From Gnetum montanum (lineage: Eukaryota > Streptophyta > Gnetopsida > Gnetales > Gnetaceae): a stretch of 64,000 bases of DNA. This document shows positions 11,080 through 21,499 of this stretch, piece after piece. Position numbers and translations under genes: made by a program. The stretch is from assembly GCA_015680685.1 (NCBI GenBank), contig MNCI01000813.1, positions 18,800 to 82,799 of the forward strand, in the 5' to 3' direction. The notes under the pieces are model-generated. The model searched no databases and was not told the origin of the DNA. It saw nothing but the letters and a program-made list of their open reading frames with translations. The first letter of the stretch is position 1. The number at the start of each line of letters is the position of its first letter.

Positions 11080-12142
11080 GTGATAAGCCTAAGAATAAAT
11101 TTTAATCTATCCTTTAATCCCTAAATCTCCTTAAGTTTGGTAGGTGTTGCTAATTTTGATATGGCCTTAACCTTGTCAGGATCAACACGAATCCTTACTT
11201 TAGATACTACATAGCCAAGCATCTTACTAGTCTTAATACCAAAGAAACACTTCTTAGGATTATCGTCATTAGCATGGTCATTTGTCACTTTGGACTTAGC
11301 AGTTATATCGTCTATGTAATCATTGAGCAAACCTAATATGTAATCACTAAAGATATAGGTCATGGCTCTCTAGTAAGTTGCCCTTACTTTATTAAGGTCA
11401 AAGGACATCATTGTATAGCAAAAGGTACCCCAAGGGGTTATGAAGGTCATGCTAAGATGGTGTTATGTGTTGATCCTAATTTGATTATATCCTAAGAATC
11501 CATCCATAAAGGACAACAAGGCATGTCTAGCCATAGTATTGATAAGTTGATTTATACTAGGCAAAGGAAATTCATCCTATTTGTCACTTTATTTAGGTCT
11601 TAGAAATTGATGAAAATGTGGATACTTCCATTTTTCTTAGGGACTACCACTATGTTGGACACCCATTCTATGTAGTCAATAGCTTGGATGAAACCTGCTT
11701 GCTAGAGTTTTGAGATCTCATCACGAATTGCTAATGCCAAATCAGGTCTAATCTTGTATACTTTATAGTTAACTAGTCTAATGCTAGGATTAAGTAGAAT
11801 GTTGTGTTGGACTAAACATTGGTGTAGACCTACCATATTTTCATATGATTAGGTGAAGACCTTAATATTATCTTGTAAGACTTTGGTGACATCTCAAGCC
11901 TATTGAGACTCTAGTGAGAAACTTAGTTTAAGGGTTTTCTCCTCACTAGTGTGTGTCATGATAGGAACCTCAACTAGAGAATCTTTAGTTATGTCACTAG
12001 CCTCAAGGTCAAAGGTTTTAACTAGGATTTTAGGCATTATAGAAGCTATGTGGTTGACAAGACTCTCAAGCTCAAGATCTATGCAATTAGGGTTGACATA
12101 CAATTCTACATCATCATGGGATCCATGTAGGCACAAAGACAA
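11080..12142 (-). pseudogene. pol: RT and pre-RT linker of C1
   Basis: The linker (11900-12142) ends in LKLSFSLESQ. It is followed by IKVFT.SYENMVGLHQCLVQHN and RPDLALAIRDEISKL, then AGFIQAIDYIEWVSNI, then VVPKKNGSIHIFINF, the ordered N-terminal motifs of Tat-type RT. The catalytic box is still DYIDDITAKSK (about 11310). KKCFFGIKTSKMLGYVVS and VDPDKVKAISKLATP follow. About 15 residues are missing between the catalytic box and the KCFFG segment, and many stops are present elsewhere. Confidence 0.75.
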
Positions 12143-12160
12143 ACTGATTTACTTCTAGGT

Positions 12161-12790
12161 ACTCATACTTTAATCCTAAATGTCAACCAAAAGCATATTA
12201 AGTGGCACCTAGGTAGATGTGGATAAGGAATGCTAAAATTCTATAAAATTATGCAAATACATGCTATTCTAATTCAAATAAAGTCATCGAAGCGTATGAA
12301 TAGAGTAAAAATAAGCAAAAAAATTACAATAAGGGCCAAATAAATGTCAAAGAAAGGAAAGTACAAGAAATAAGGCTACACATGGTTAAGAAAGGTTATG
12401 ATTTTTTACCAATTTAGGGCCATAGCATGCCATGATCACATGGTGTCAAATGGTAGTCAAGGAAGGTCAAACCCCACCATCTAATACCAATCAAAGGCTA
12501 AGCAAGTCTATATAAGGCTATAGTGTAAAGAATCTAGGGCTAACATATTGAGATAAGAAGTATTAGTGAGGCTAAGCAAGGTCAACAATGCATAATAGGT
12601 CATAATATGATAATAAAAGGCATCAAATAAGGTAAAGTGGGATATATATGGTGAGTCCTAGTTAAAACATGGTTAAAAATGGGTATATTCTACTAGTTTT
12701 AGGCCTTAGCAAGCCATGGCTTGAGGCTACACGTGTGATGGGGTACTTTGGGCATCAATTAGGGTTATTTCTAGGTTGTTTGAACTAAGA
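12161..12790. other. A/T-rich spacer upstream of C1 RT with minisatellite traces
   Basis: There is no coding signal. The segment 12180-12400 is A-rich and resembles 41740-41940 and the reverse of 36170-36290. A diverged minisatellite unit sits at 12691-12715 and a weaker one near 12410-12440. The arrangement (protease side, A-rich spacer with minisatellite, then RT side) recurs in the C elements. It may correspond to the intron-containing protease-RT spacer known in Ogre, which is an inference. Confidence 0.4.
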
Positions 12791-12799
12791 AAAAGGAAG

Positions 12800-15760
12800 G
12801 ATTTTAAAGCTTCCATGTTAGACCCCACTTGTTTCCACACTAGCGAGCCTGGAAGGGGTGACCCTTAATGCAGATGAAACGTCCAAAGGATTTTCAAGGC
12901 TTATTTTGATTAGTTATTTACTCTTGATGGCTTGTATGTCAACGTAGTTGACTGGAGAAGGTCATACACTACTTTTAACACCTATTTCAATGTCTAGGAC
13001 TCCCCTTTGAGCCTAACATTGTCTTCCACACTAGTTTCACACTGGTAAGTGTGGAGGTAGTGTGGGGAACAAGGAAAAAATGTTACATGACATCCAAAGA
13101 TGTTTAAATTAGGGTTCTAGGGCTTACCTAAGCTAGAGTAGGGCTACAATTATCAAATAGAGTCAATTCAAGGGTCACGAAAAGCTAAAAGGTAGGTCTT
13201 AAAGTTATACTTCCTTGTCTCCATGCTAGCCAATGTGGATGGAGGGGGCTTAACATAGAGAATTCAAATCTAGGCTCAAAAAAGGCTAAAAAATTTCATG
13301 GAAAACCTAAACCAAGTTCTAGTACTTGTGTAGCTCCTAGATATTCTTTTAGGTCATCTGGATGAGGTTTCAAGTGTCAAAGCAAGTTTGATGTAGTCTC
13401 CATGTTGGATCCATACTAGCCAATGTAGAGCCAAAGTGGAGCAGAGGTGGTAACCCTTGATTTTTAATTTTAGGATGGTCTAGAGAAAAAATCAACTAGG
13501 TTTCTAGGCCCCTAGGGTTGCAAACTATGATTTTTCAAGTTTTTGATCAATTTTAATTATGTTTGGAGGCTATTTGAGGTCATGCAATGTTAAACCCCCT
13601 TTGATCCATGATGGGGAGGTTTCTCTAGCATGGAGGATGGAATTTGATGAATTATAAGGACTAAAACAAGGTCAAACTAGTGTAATACTAGATCTATGAA
13701 CTCCTAGGATTTACCAATGTATTTTTTTGGCTTTCCAAGAATGTCAACTTACTATTGAAAGAATAAAAGTAATCCTTCCACACTATTTCCATGTTGGCTA
13801 GTGTGGAAGAAAGGGTGCCCAACATGGATAGGTCATAAATCCTAGATCTAGGCTAGTTTTGACCATAATCTATCATGCATGTTGGCCCTCAGGGTTGTAG
13901 GTGTCAAGGGTTAGGGTTTAGAGTTAAAATCTAGTGGTTTCTAGGATTCTCAAGTGGTGTTTTGAGTCATTCCCCTTGGATCCATGCTAGCTAGCATGGA
14001 TCCAATGTGGAGGACTTTAGGAAATGGTTTTTCTTTTCTTTTTTTTTTCATTTGTTGATATGTATTGAACACATATGCATGTTTTTAGGATCACTGGTGT
14101 TAATGGCTAAGGCTCAGGGTCAGAATTTGGTAATTTTTAAGCTTGTTAGATAGTTCTTGGGCTCACCCCCTTATTTTACATTGGCTCCATGCAAGCCAAT
14201 ATTGGTAAAACGTTGGGGATAAGAGGGAATTAATTTTTGATTATTTTTAATTAGTTTTGGCTATGCATGTCCATTCCTAGAATCACTAGCATTGAGGGCA
14301 GAGCCTAGGATCAAAACTTGGTAATTTTGAGGGTCTCTTAATTATTTTTTGGCTTTTCTCTTTAGTTCCATTCTAGCTCCACATTGGCCAACATGTAACT
14401 AGTGTAGAACACATTAGGAGATTTTTTATGGCTATTTTGGGTAGAAATTTTGAATTCTGAAAGCTTCCAAATGTGTGAAAAAGATTCTAGAATAAGTATA
14501 TGTTAGTTTCATGTTATTTTTATGTATTTATGATCTCACATGAATCTTCCTAGCTGCATTTGTGCTAGCTCCATGCTAGCCAATGTGAAAGAGAGGGGTC
14601 CTCTTCATGAAGGCCAAGAAATGCATAAAAATGATTATTTTTGTCTTGTTTTAGCTGCCACAGCCTTTGAGAAGGTTGGGTTGTTCATAAAAGTCCATTT
14701 GCAAGAAAATCTTGAGAGTTTTGGCTATGTCCCCCTCCATCCATCCTAGATCCATGCTAGCCAATGTAGATAGGTTCTCCCCTCATCATGGATAAACCTA
14801 GTGTAACGTTTTGAGCTACTTTTGACAAGTTTCAATAGGGTTTCAAAGATATTAAGGCTAAAGAGGATATAGAGTCCCAATTCAATGTTGAAATTAACTA
14901 GTTTGAAGGCTTCTAGGTGTTCATGCAGTTATCACCCCCCACCCCACCCATTTCATCCATGCTAGGTAGGGTGGCCTTACTATGGAAGGAAAGGGATTAA
15001 TGACTTTTTGACATTTTTGACTAGTTTGGGAATGACTAAAGGCTTTGAGAAACTCTAGCAAGGTCTAGACGTTACTAGGGTAGGTTATGGGGTTGTTTCC
15101 AGCTATAGAGAAGGTTAGATTGGACATCCCTAGGGCATCCACATTGGATCCACACTAGCTAGCATGGAGAGGAGGGTTCACCAGTGAGGAGAAACTTCAA
15201 GGATTGAAATTGACTTAAGCTTTTGTTATTGTTAACTACTAGAGGTAATGGGAAAGAATATTGGGTGTTAAGGTGACATTGATGATCTTTGAAGGCTTGG
15301 AGAAGGGTTTTAGATCATACCCCCTAAGCCTCAATGTTGGCTCCATTCTAACTAGCATGGAGGAGGGGTTCACCAACATGGATCAACTATGTCCAAAGGT
15401 TTCATGATCTTTTGACTAGATTTGATGAGGTTTTGAAGCTACTAGGACTAACTAGAGGGGTTCTAGGTCATGTGGGCCCACTTCATGGATGAAATTTGGG
15501 TGTGATGGGTAGTTAGGATAAGAATGGGTGTTACCCCTTGGATCCATGTTTGGCCATGTTGCCCTAGCATGGAAACTGAAAGTATCTAGTTTTGATAATG
15601 TTTAACCCCTTTTCAGAGCCTGAGGTTGAATGAGGTAGGTTAAAATTGCTAAAATTGGCAAGAGAGCTAGCTTTTATTTCTTTTATAAGGTTGGATGCAT
15701 GCATCCATGTTGGCTCTAGGCTACCTAGTATGGATGCATAGGGGTTAAGGCTAGAAGATG
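12800..15760. repeat. degenerate ~190-bp tandem array, about 16 units
   Basis: A core resembling TCCATGCTAGCCAATGTGGA recurs at about 12832, 13024, 13219, 13399, 13602, 13775, 13978, 14178, 14366, 14556, 14743, 14953, 15143, 15335, 15540 and 15700, so the spacing is 160-210 bp and mostly 185-200. The sequence between cores also aligns. For example, both 14080-14150 and 14270-14340 carry a CATGTnnnTTnnTAG, ATCACT and AACTTGGTAATTTT pattern. Each core is an imperfect hairpin. The array is an old, diverged satellite-like block. Open frames inside it are accidental. Confidence 0.8.
13978..14003. repeat. perfect 26-bp palindrome in one array core
   Basis: The half-site GGATCCATGCTAG is followed directly by its exact reverse complement, centred between 13990 and 13991. 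It is the best-preserved example of the hairpin core found in each ~190-bp unit. Confidence 0.9.
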
Positions 15761-17101
15761 ACTTTAGATGTTCCACAGGGTCAAAACCCAAGCATTGATG
15801 GAGTTTTGGGACTAAAAATAGCATGTATAAGGGCATATGGTGGGGCCCATAGTCCAAAATTTTAAAAATCAAGAAAATTAAATGTAACTATTTTTCTCTT
15901 CCACTCTTAGCTTAGAGAATACTTTTTCCCCCTTGTAATTTAGTGCACTTTGAATTCCAATGCACCAAATTGGAAATAGAGGTGAGAGTGGGAGCGTTTA
16001 TGTTTAGGTTTGATTTTTATGGTAAAGTTGCCTAAAACACCAATCACACTTTCCATGACATACCAAACACATTGGAGCATACCTATAGGATATTTTGGTG
16101 CTAGAAACACCATCTTCTTTCAACATTGAAGCACCAAAATTTCCTCCTAGCAAGAGAAGCCTCAACTCTTTAGTTTCCATGCTTCTCAAGCGTTGGTGTA
16201 ACCATGATGAAGGAACATGGATCAACTGAAAACCCAAGGATTCAAGAGGTAGATGAGACTATTTATAACCTTTTCAAGTTTTACAAATCTATTTCAATTT
16301 GGGATTCCTCCTCACTCACTCCCATGTACGCCATCTCTAACCATTTTTCATCAATTTCCTAACCATTTTTGTATTTTTCTAGCTAGGATAGGGTTATTTT
16401 CATTAGATCTATGAAAAGGGGGTTGATGAAGTTAAATTAAAATGAAATACTACATCATAATTTAGCTATTTCTATGTAGATATAGGATTATTGTGTTGTT
16501 CAATCTTTGATAGAATTTATTTGTAAAATAGGCTTGCTTATTTATATGTTTTTTCTAAAAAATTATGAGTGGAGTCATTTTTGTTAAATCTAGGCTAATA
16601 CTCATGTTAAAGTTAAATTATAAGAAACTAAAACAACTTATTTTGATGTGTTCTTACATGGGTTTAAGTTTATTTGTCTATTTAGGCTTCAATTCGTGGC
16701 TAAACTAAATTAGGTTTTATGAATTTTGTGTTTTCAAATGCTTTTTTGATGAAAAGAGGAAGCAAAGATGTGGATATTTTATTAAGAAAATAGCTAAATG
16801 TTGTTAAAATATAAGGTTATTGATTTTTAGTATTATGTATAATATTTACATTGGTTGTGGTCTCATCTAATTTAGATTCATAATGAGGATGTTATGGCTA
16901 TTTCAATTATGTTGTGTAATTAAGGTTTATGCCATTTTTGAAAGTTTCATCCAAGTTTAAAATTTGTTTTGAATAAACTATAGAGTTTTTCTATTTTCAC
17001 TAAGCATGGATGCATAGGGCTTGATTTATCTTTCAAAAACTATTGGATTCACTTCGTTTGGAGCTCAAACAAATTTTTGGTGAGATTTTTACAAACCTTT
17101 T
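15761..17101. other. AT-rich non-coding stretch left of A2
   Basis: No coding domain is recognisable. A minus-strand GGTTATAAATAGTC near 16247-16260 could be a promoter TATA box, and a minus-strand purine run (CAAGGGGGAAAAAG, about 15925-15938) could be a polypurine tract, but neither has an LTR partner. This is the left flank of A2. The right flank resumes at 29849, and the two were contiguous before A2 inserted. Confidence 0.4.
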
Positions 17102-17990
17102 CGATGAGCGGCTAGGTACCCCTATGCCCAACGATACGAATCACGAGTGTTTACATGCAACTTGGTCGAATCTCGTAGATTATAAACACTTAACATACAC
17201 TAGACCCTAACTAGGAAAACCTTGTTGTTGTCTTCCTAATCTCACTTGTGATATTCTATTTGCAATGGTTAAGTGATGTTAAGGCTAATGATTTTTATAG
17301 CTTTTTACTTATCTTTTTGCGTCTCATTAAAGTATGGAAGGTAAAGGATGAACTAATTTCTTATCTATAGTTATCCTAATTTGTATTCTAACTATTCCTA
17401 GCATAAGTATCTGATCCCATCTTCCGGGCACGTTCTGAGCATCCCCTAAGCACTTCTAGGTTACCAGACATTAAGCATCACTGGGTTCACCAAGTGTTGG
17501 GTTTACGTTCGAGATGGTTGTACTTATGGCCATGAAAAACTATAAAGGAGTGATAGCAATTAAAATAACAATATCAGAAACTTAAATAATTAACAAGCAA
17601 TTAACAAAGCATAAACATATTAAACTTATGAATGCATAAAATGGATAATTCAAAATGCTGTAAAGAATTCTTAAAGAGTTTGTCTTTATTGTCGTCACAC
17701 CAATGGGCTCAGATACATCAACACTCAAATAAAGAGCTGAGCACTTTTCTTACACTTGCTATAGGCACTTGGAAAATATTCTATCTCCTGCGGGAACAAA
17801 CTACAAGAGCTTCACTAGAACTAATTGAAAGGTACCTAAATGAGGCGGAAGGCCCTCTTATTTATAGGATGAAATAGGTTCTGTGTAAATGGGGCCGCAT
17901 TGACGCATGAAATGCTGCGTCGATGAGGCCACGTCGATGTGGCCGTGTATACACCACCTAGTCGATGCATCAACTAACGACACTTCATCT
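17102..17990 (-). repeat. 3' LTR of A2
   Basis: This 889-bp LTR pairs with 28950-29848. Shared marks include GGCTAGGTACCCC at the left edge, the AACATACACTAGACCCTAAC stretch, TCTTTATT..CTCACACCAATGGGCT and GGAAGGCCCTCTTATTTATA near the right. The minus-strand TATA box is CTATAAATAAGAGG (about 17854-17867), and an AATAAA signal lies on the minus strand at 17685-17690. Its inner edge is followed by the PPT. Confidence 0.9.
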
Positions 17991-18003
17991 TACCCCCATG
18001 ACT
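17991..18003 (-). other. polypurine tract of A2
   Basis: On the minus strand CAGTCATGGGGGTA lies immediately before the 3' LTR. The identical block adjoins the 3' LTR of A3 (54025 onward). It primes plus-strand DNA synthesis in retroelements. Confidence 0.8.
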
Positions 18004-18232
18004 GAGTAAAAACTTGTCCTCGAGTTACTCTACAATTTGGAAGGTATGGGCTTTTATTTACAACACACATGACTTGACACACACACATGACATAACATCA
18101 ATTTGACCAAGTGCCCAAGTTACAAAGAAGGAAAAATTACAGAAAATGATGGTGTTCAGAGATAAAATTGAACACCTTGCTTTTCCTAGAGCCTTTGCCA
18201 TGTAGGATGATGCAAAAAATTGTTGGAGAAGA

Positions 18233-21087
18233 TCACACCATCCCTGGGGGTGGTGGCTTTGATGGACCTTCTCTAGCCTCTAGCCCATGTGTTGGCGATG
18301 CCATGAATGATGCTTGTCCCATAGTAGCTGCAACTTCTAGAGGTAGCCTAAAAGCCTCCAAGAGAGCCCTAATCTTTTCTTCTTTACTTTTGGGATCGTT
18401 CACTATCTAGGTAGCTTCTCCAATGTGTGTTGGAACTGGAACCTCCCAAGGGCATGAAAGCTCCAAGAAGAGTTCTTTCAGGTTGACAAACAAGGCTATG
18501 AACTACTTGTGTTTGATGTCAAACACTTAGATTAATGCCTGCAGCTGCTGGTAGTCATTCATTCTATGGGCCACGTTCTCTGCAACTATACATTATCCTT
18601 CAAAGCTTGTGCGGTGAACCTCGAGTTCCGTGTCTACCATTTCTAACTTCTACTTTGTTGCTTTGTGCACCTAGAACTCTTCCTCGTATATGGAATATGA
18701 GGCAACCACTTTTTTTCCAACTCTAACCATAGTATTTTGGCTATGAGCATATCCATGTTTTCATAGCGAAGGTTGGCAAGCTCCATATATTCTATCATCT
18801 CCTTAATCTACAACTCCTTAAGGTGGATTTCAGCTTGATTGTAGTCATTTAATCCATCAAAGATATGTTGCCATACCTCGCCTTCCTCTCGGAGCTGTTG
18901 GAGTGCTTGGTTCATCTTAGCCTTGGTGACTTGAATATGCTTTTCATTCACCTCTTTCTACAACCCCACTTGGTCCCTGTAATGATTTTTGACTTTTTCA
19001 AATTTTAGGACCTCATTCTTCCAAGCAGAAATTTCAATTGCAGACTTCTGTCACAATGCCCAAACCTTCTCCATTGACAAATTTTGATTCTCAACGGCCA
19101 ACCTTCTTACATCAGCATTCACCCTGGCTAATTCTTCCTACTATTGGTGGATAAAAGTTTTCATGTGTTCATTTTTTGCACCGATATTATGCAGGTGATG
19201 AACCTCCGTGGTCAATCAAATGTTCTCCTGGAGAACCTCCACCAAGTCCTTGTCTAAATGATACGCTCAAACATCCACCAAGGACTTATCGAAGATCACT
19301 GTCTCTCACACATCCTCAATGATTTGAAGTTTGAGTTAAAGCTATTGAAAAGCTTCATCTCTGGTGATTACGCAGTCAAGGATGGCTAGATAGGCAAGTT
19401 AGGCTTTTAATTGGGCTACTTCTATTGCCAAGCATTGACAAGAGACTTGACCAGCTTCAAGTTGCCCTTCTAAAATAAGTCTCTTACCCTTTTCCATGAG
19501 CAGCTCTGACTAGGTTGCAGTAATGTTTTTCGGAAGGTCAAAGACATCTGGAAGCGGTTGCCCAGTTCCCACCAATCAGTCCAACAACTCCTGATGTTGG
19601 GCTACATCAATCTTGCTACACAAAGTTCCAACAGATGCATGTACATCCTGTAGTCCATGAACATCTAGTACAGGTGTTGCTAGTGCGTTGAGAGCCATAG
19701 CAATTGTGTCAGCAACAACTTCGGCTGCAGTCTTCTATTCTTGGTGTTGCATCACTAGGACTGTTGCCCCTTGACCATCTTCAAGGCATACCGAAAAGGT
19801 AGCAGCATTTCCAAAAATTTAAGGAAATAAGTCTTGTGTGAACATTTTTACCTCTCAGACAGTAGGATCTATTCGTGTAGGCACTTGCATTCGGGCTGTG
19901 GAGAGCATCAACCCTACCCTTTCAAGTATGCTAATTGATCGAGCCACTCACTCCAACTGGCTCATTTCAGGGTGATAGACCGAAGGGTCTTCTCCTCCAT
20001 GAGTCCTAGTAGATTTCTCTTGCTGACTCAAGAGCATTTCTTGGATTTCGTGGATGTGTTCTACTATGGTTTCTGAACCCGGCTGTGATGTTTGTGCAGG
20101 TGGTCGAGGTGGTTGCTGCTCCTCCTCTGTCTATGTGGTGGAAGGAGTTTTATCCTTCATCATGTCCTGCCAAGAGGTAATCGGGGTGTGTTGGGCTACA
20201 TCATTGAAGTACCATGCTATCCCTACTTGTTTGCACAACTTTTGAATTAGGTAGGAAAAGGGGAAATCTCGTCTTCCACATTTGCTCTCAGCGAACCTCT
20301 TTTCAATCTCCAAGAACAACAGTTGTGGAATACTCATTGGGAATTTCCCACTCAAGGTGACACATGCACGGGCGGAGAAGGCTATGATTTTGCTGGGTCT
20401 TACCATTATGTTCAAGTGGTAAGACATGATCTTTGAGTACACCCTCTCCACCATGGTCAAAGAGCCAAATTCCTTGTGCTCTACCCCATAGCACTATTTG
20501 GTCCATTCCACCTTTACCTCTACATTGGCTTGCTTTGAAATTTTCACCACATTTGCCCTAGCCTCAGGTAACCCCAAAGCCTATGCTATTGCCTCCAAAG
20601 AGTAAGAGACATAAATTTCTTTGATTCTTACTCTAGACCCTAGTTGCCAATTCATCCAGAATAGGTAGGTCTCTCCTAACTACCATTCACCACTGGTTGT
20701 GATGATTGGCCACATCGAAAAGTTTTGCAGTTGGAGTCTCACTTCTTCCGGTGCATTCTTGAGGAATGGTCTAAAGTTTAGCTCTTGTAGGACCATCTGT
20801 TGCACCTCATGTAGCTTGATAGCATCAAGATAGACTTGGGTCAAGGTGACCTCAAGTCGTGGTGCTATCCCAGGAGTCTCATCCCCTTGCGATTACTCAC
20901 TGGGAATCTCCTCTTTGGGAATCTGATGGATAGATTCCACATTAGGTCCTTCGTCGAGGGAACTAGTTGCATGAGAGCCCTCTGCATGCTCTGGCTATTG
21001 CACATCTCATCCCCTTCCCATGTGTGGGTGGTTGTCCCTCAGTTGTGATGGTCCTTCACCCCTTGGGTGCCTTGGTTTGGGTGCCAT
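18233..21087 (-). pseudogene. extra sense ORF (sORF) of A2, ~950 codons
   Basis: A single minus-strand frame runs from ATG at 21087 (MAPKPRHPRGEG) to about 18718 without any indel, interrupted by about 24 stops. An A7 run at 18711-18717 then shifts the frame, which continues to TGA at 18233. The N-terminal third holds a folded-looking domain (SRVRIKEIYVSYSLEAIA, MVERVYSKIMSYHLNIM, RACVTLSGKFPMSIPQLL, FPFSYLIQKLCKQVGIAW). This resembles the 'putative plant transposon protein' domain that accompanies plant retroelements. The rest is rich in Glu, Gln, Leu and Lys with long coiled-coil-like helices. No signal peptide or membrane segment is evident, so an envelope role is not supported. It sits between integrase and the 3' LTR on the same strand. 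Function is unknown. Confidence 0.75.
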
Positions 21088-21240
21088 CTTCAATCAAACA
21101 TGACCACCCATTAGATCATGCATAAGTAGCTCAAGATGGTCCTTATACACCCTCTTAGTTTGACTAAGTTATGTTATTGGCATAGGAATTTCTTTAAGTC
21201 TCCCATAGTGTTAATTTATGGGTTAGAGCCAAAATTTTTG

Positions 21241-21300
21241 TAATTAACTAACTGATTAATTAATTAATTAATTACACATAAGCAACCCCCCCCCCCCCCC
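21241..21300. repeat. TTAA-rich run and C15 homopolymer
   Basis: An (ATTA)n run at about 21254-21275 is followed by fifteen Cs at 21286-21300. On the minus strand this is a G15 run about 200 bases before the sORF start codon. Its length is unreliable in sequencing. Confidence 0.85.
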
Positions 21301-21460
21301 ACAACTGAGAGCATACCTCTAATTGCTTAAAAGGATGAGGATCGGTTGATATGGATGCGCGATAGAATGTAGGTGCTTAGGGAAGGGTTGGGCAGAAAAA
21401 TTGGCAAAATCTCCCCTAAATTTGGATTCCAAATGATGAAAATTTCAAAGCACAATGGGC

Positions 21461-21471
21461 ATATATATAGG
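21461..21471 (-). promoter_or_regulatory. possible internal TATA box for the A2 sORF
   Basis: The minus strand reads CCCTATATATATG about 375 bases upstream of the sORF ATG. The equivalent place in the 43.6-47.5 kb relative reads CCCTATATATACATG (47148-47160), with similar sequence on both sides (ATGATGAAAA.TTT). Conservation in two diverged copies suggests a separate promoter for the sORF. Transcription has not been shown. Confidence 0.5.
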
Positions 21472-21499
21472 GATTAGGCGCTACATCGACAAGGTCCTA

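Larger units (their letters stand above)
8880..12160 (-). mobile_element. Tat-lineage Ty3/gypsy pol, element C1
   Basis: On the minus strand the order is pre-RT linker, RT, RNase H, a second RNase H of a different type, then integrase. A second (archaeal/plant-type) RNase H between the ordinary RNase H and integrase is the hallmark of the Tat lineage (Ogre, Grande and Retand-like elements). No gag or protease sits directly upstream. Instead a minisatellite unit and the 190-bp array occur there. LTRs are not identified. Stops are frequent, but catalytic positions in the second RNase H and integrase are still readable. Confidence 0.8.

Noticed and set aside
12800-16240. Open frames inside and beside the 190-bp array
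   Set aside because: They do not continue from unit to unit and show no known domain. They are best explained by chance.
18233-21087. Envelope protein of the Athila-like element
   Set aside because: No signal peptide, transmembrane anchor or cleavage-site pattern was seen. The protein looks coiled-coil-rich and intracellular.
21286-21300. C15/G15 run as a polypurine tract
   Set aside because: It is not next to an LTR, and the real tract of A2 is at 17991-18003.
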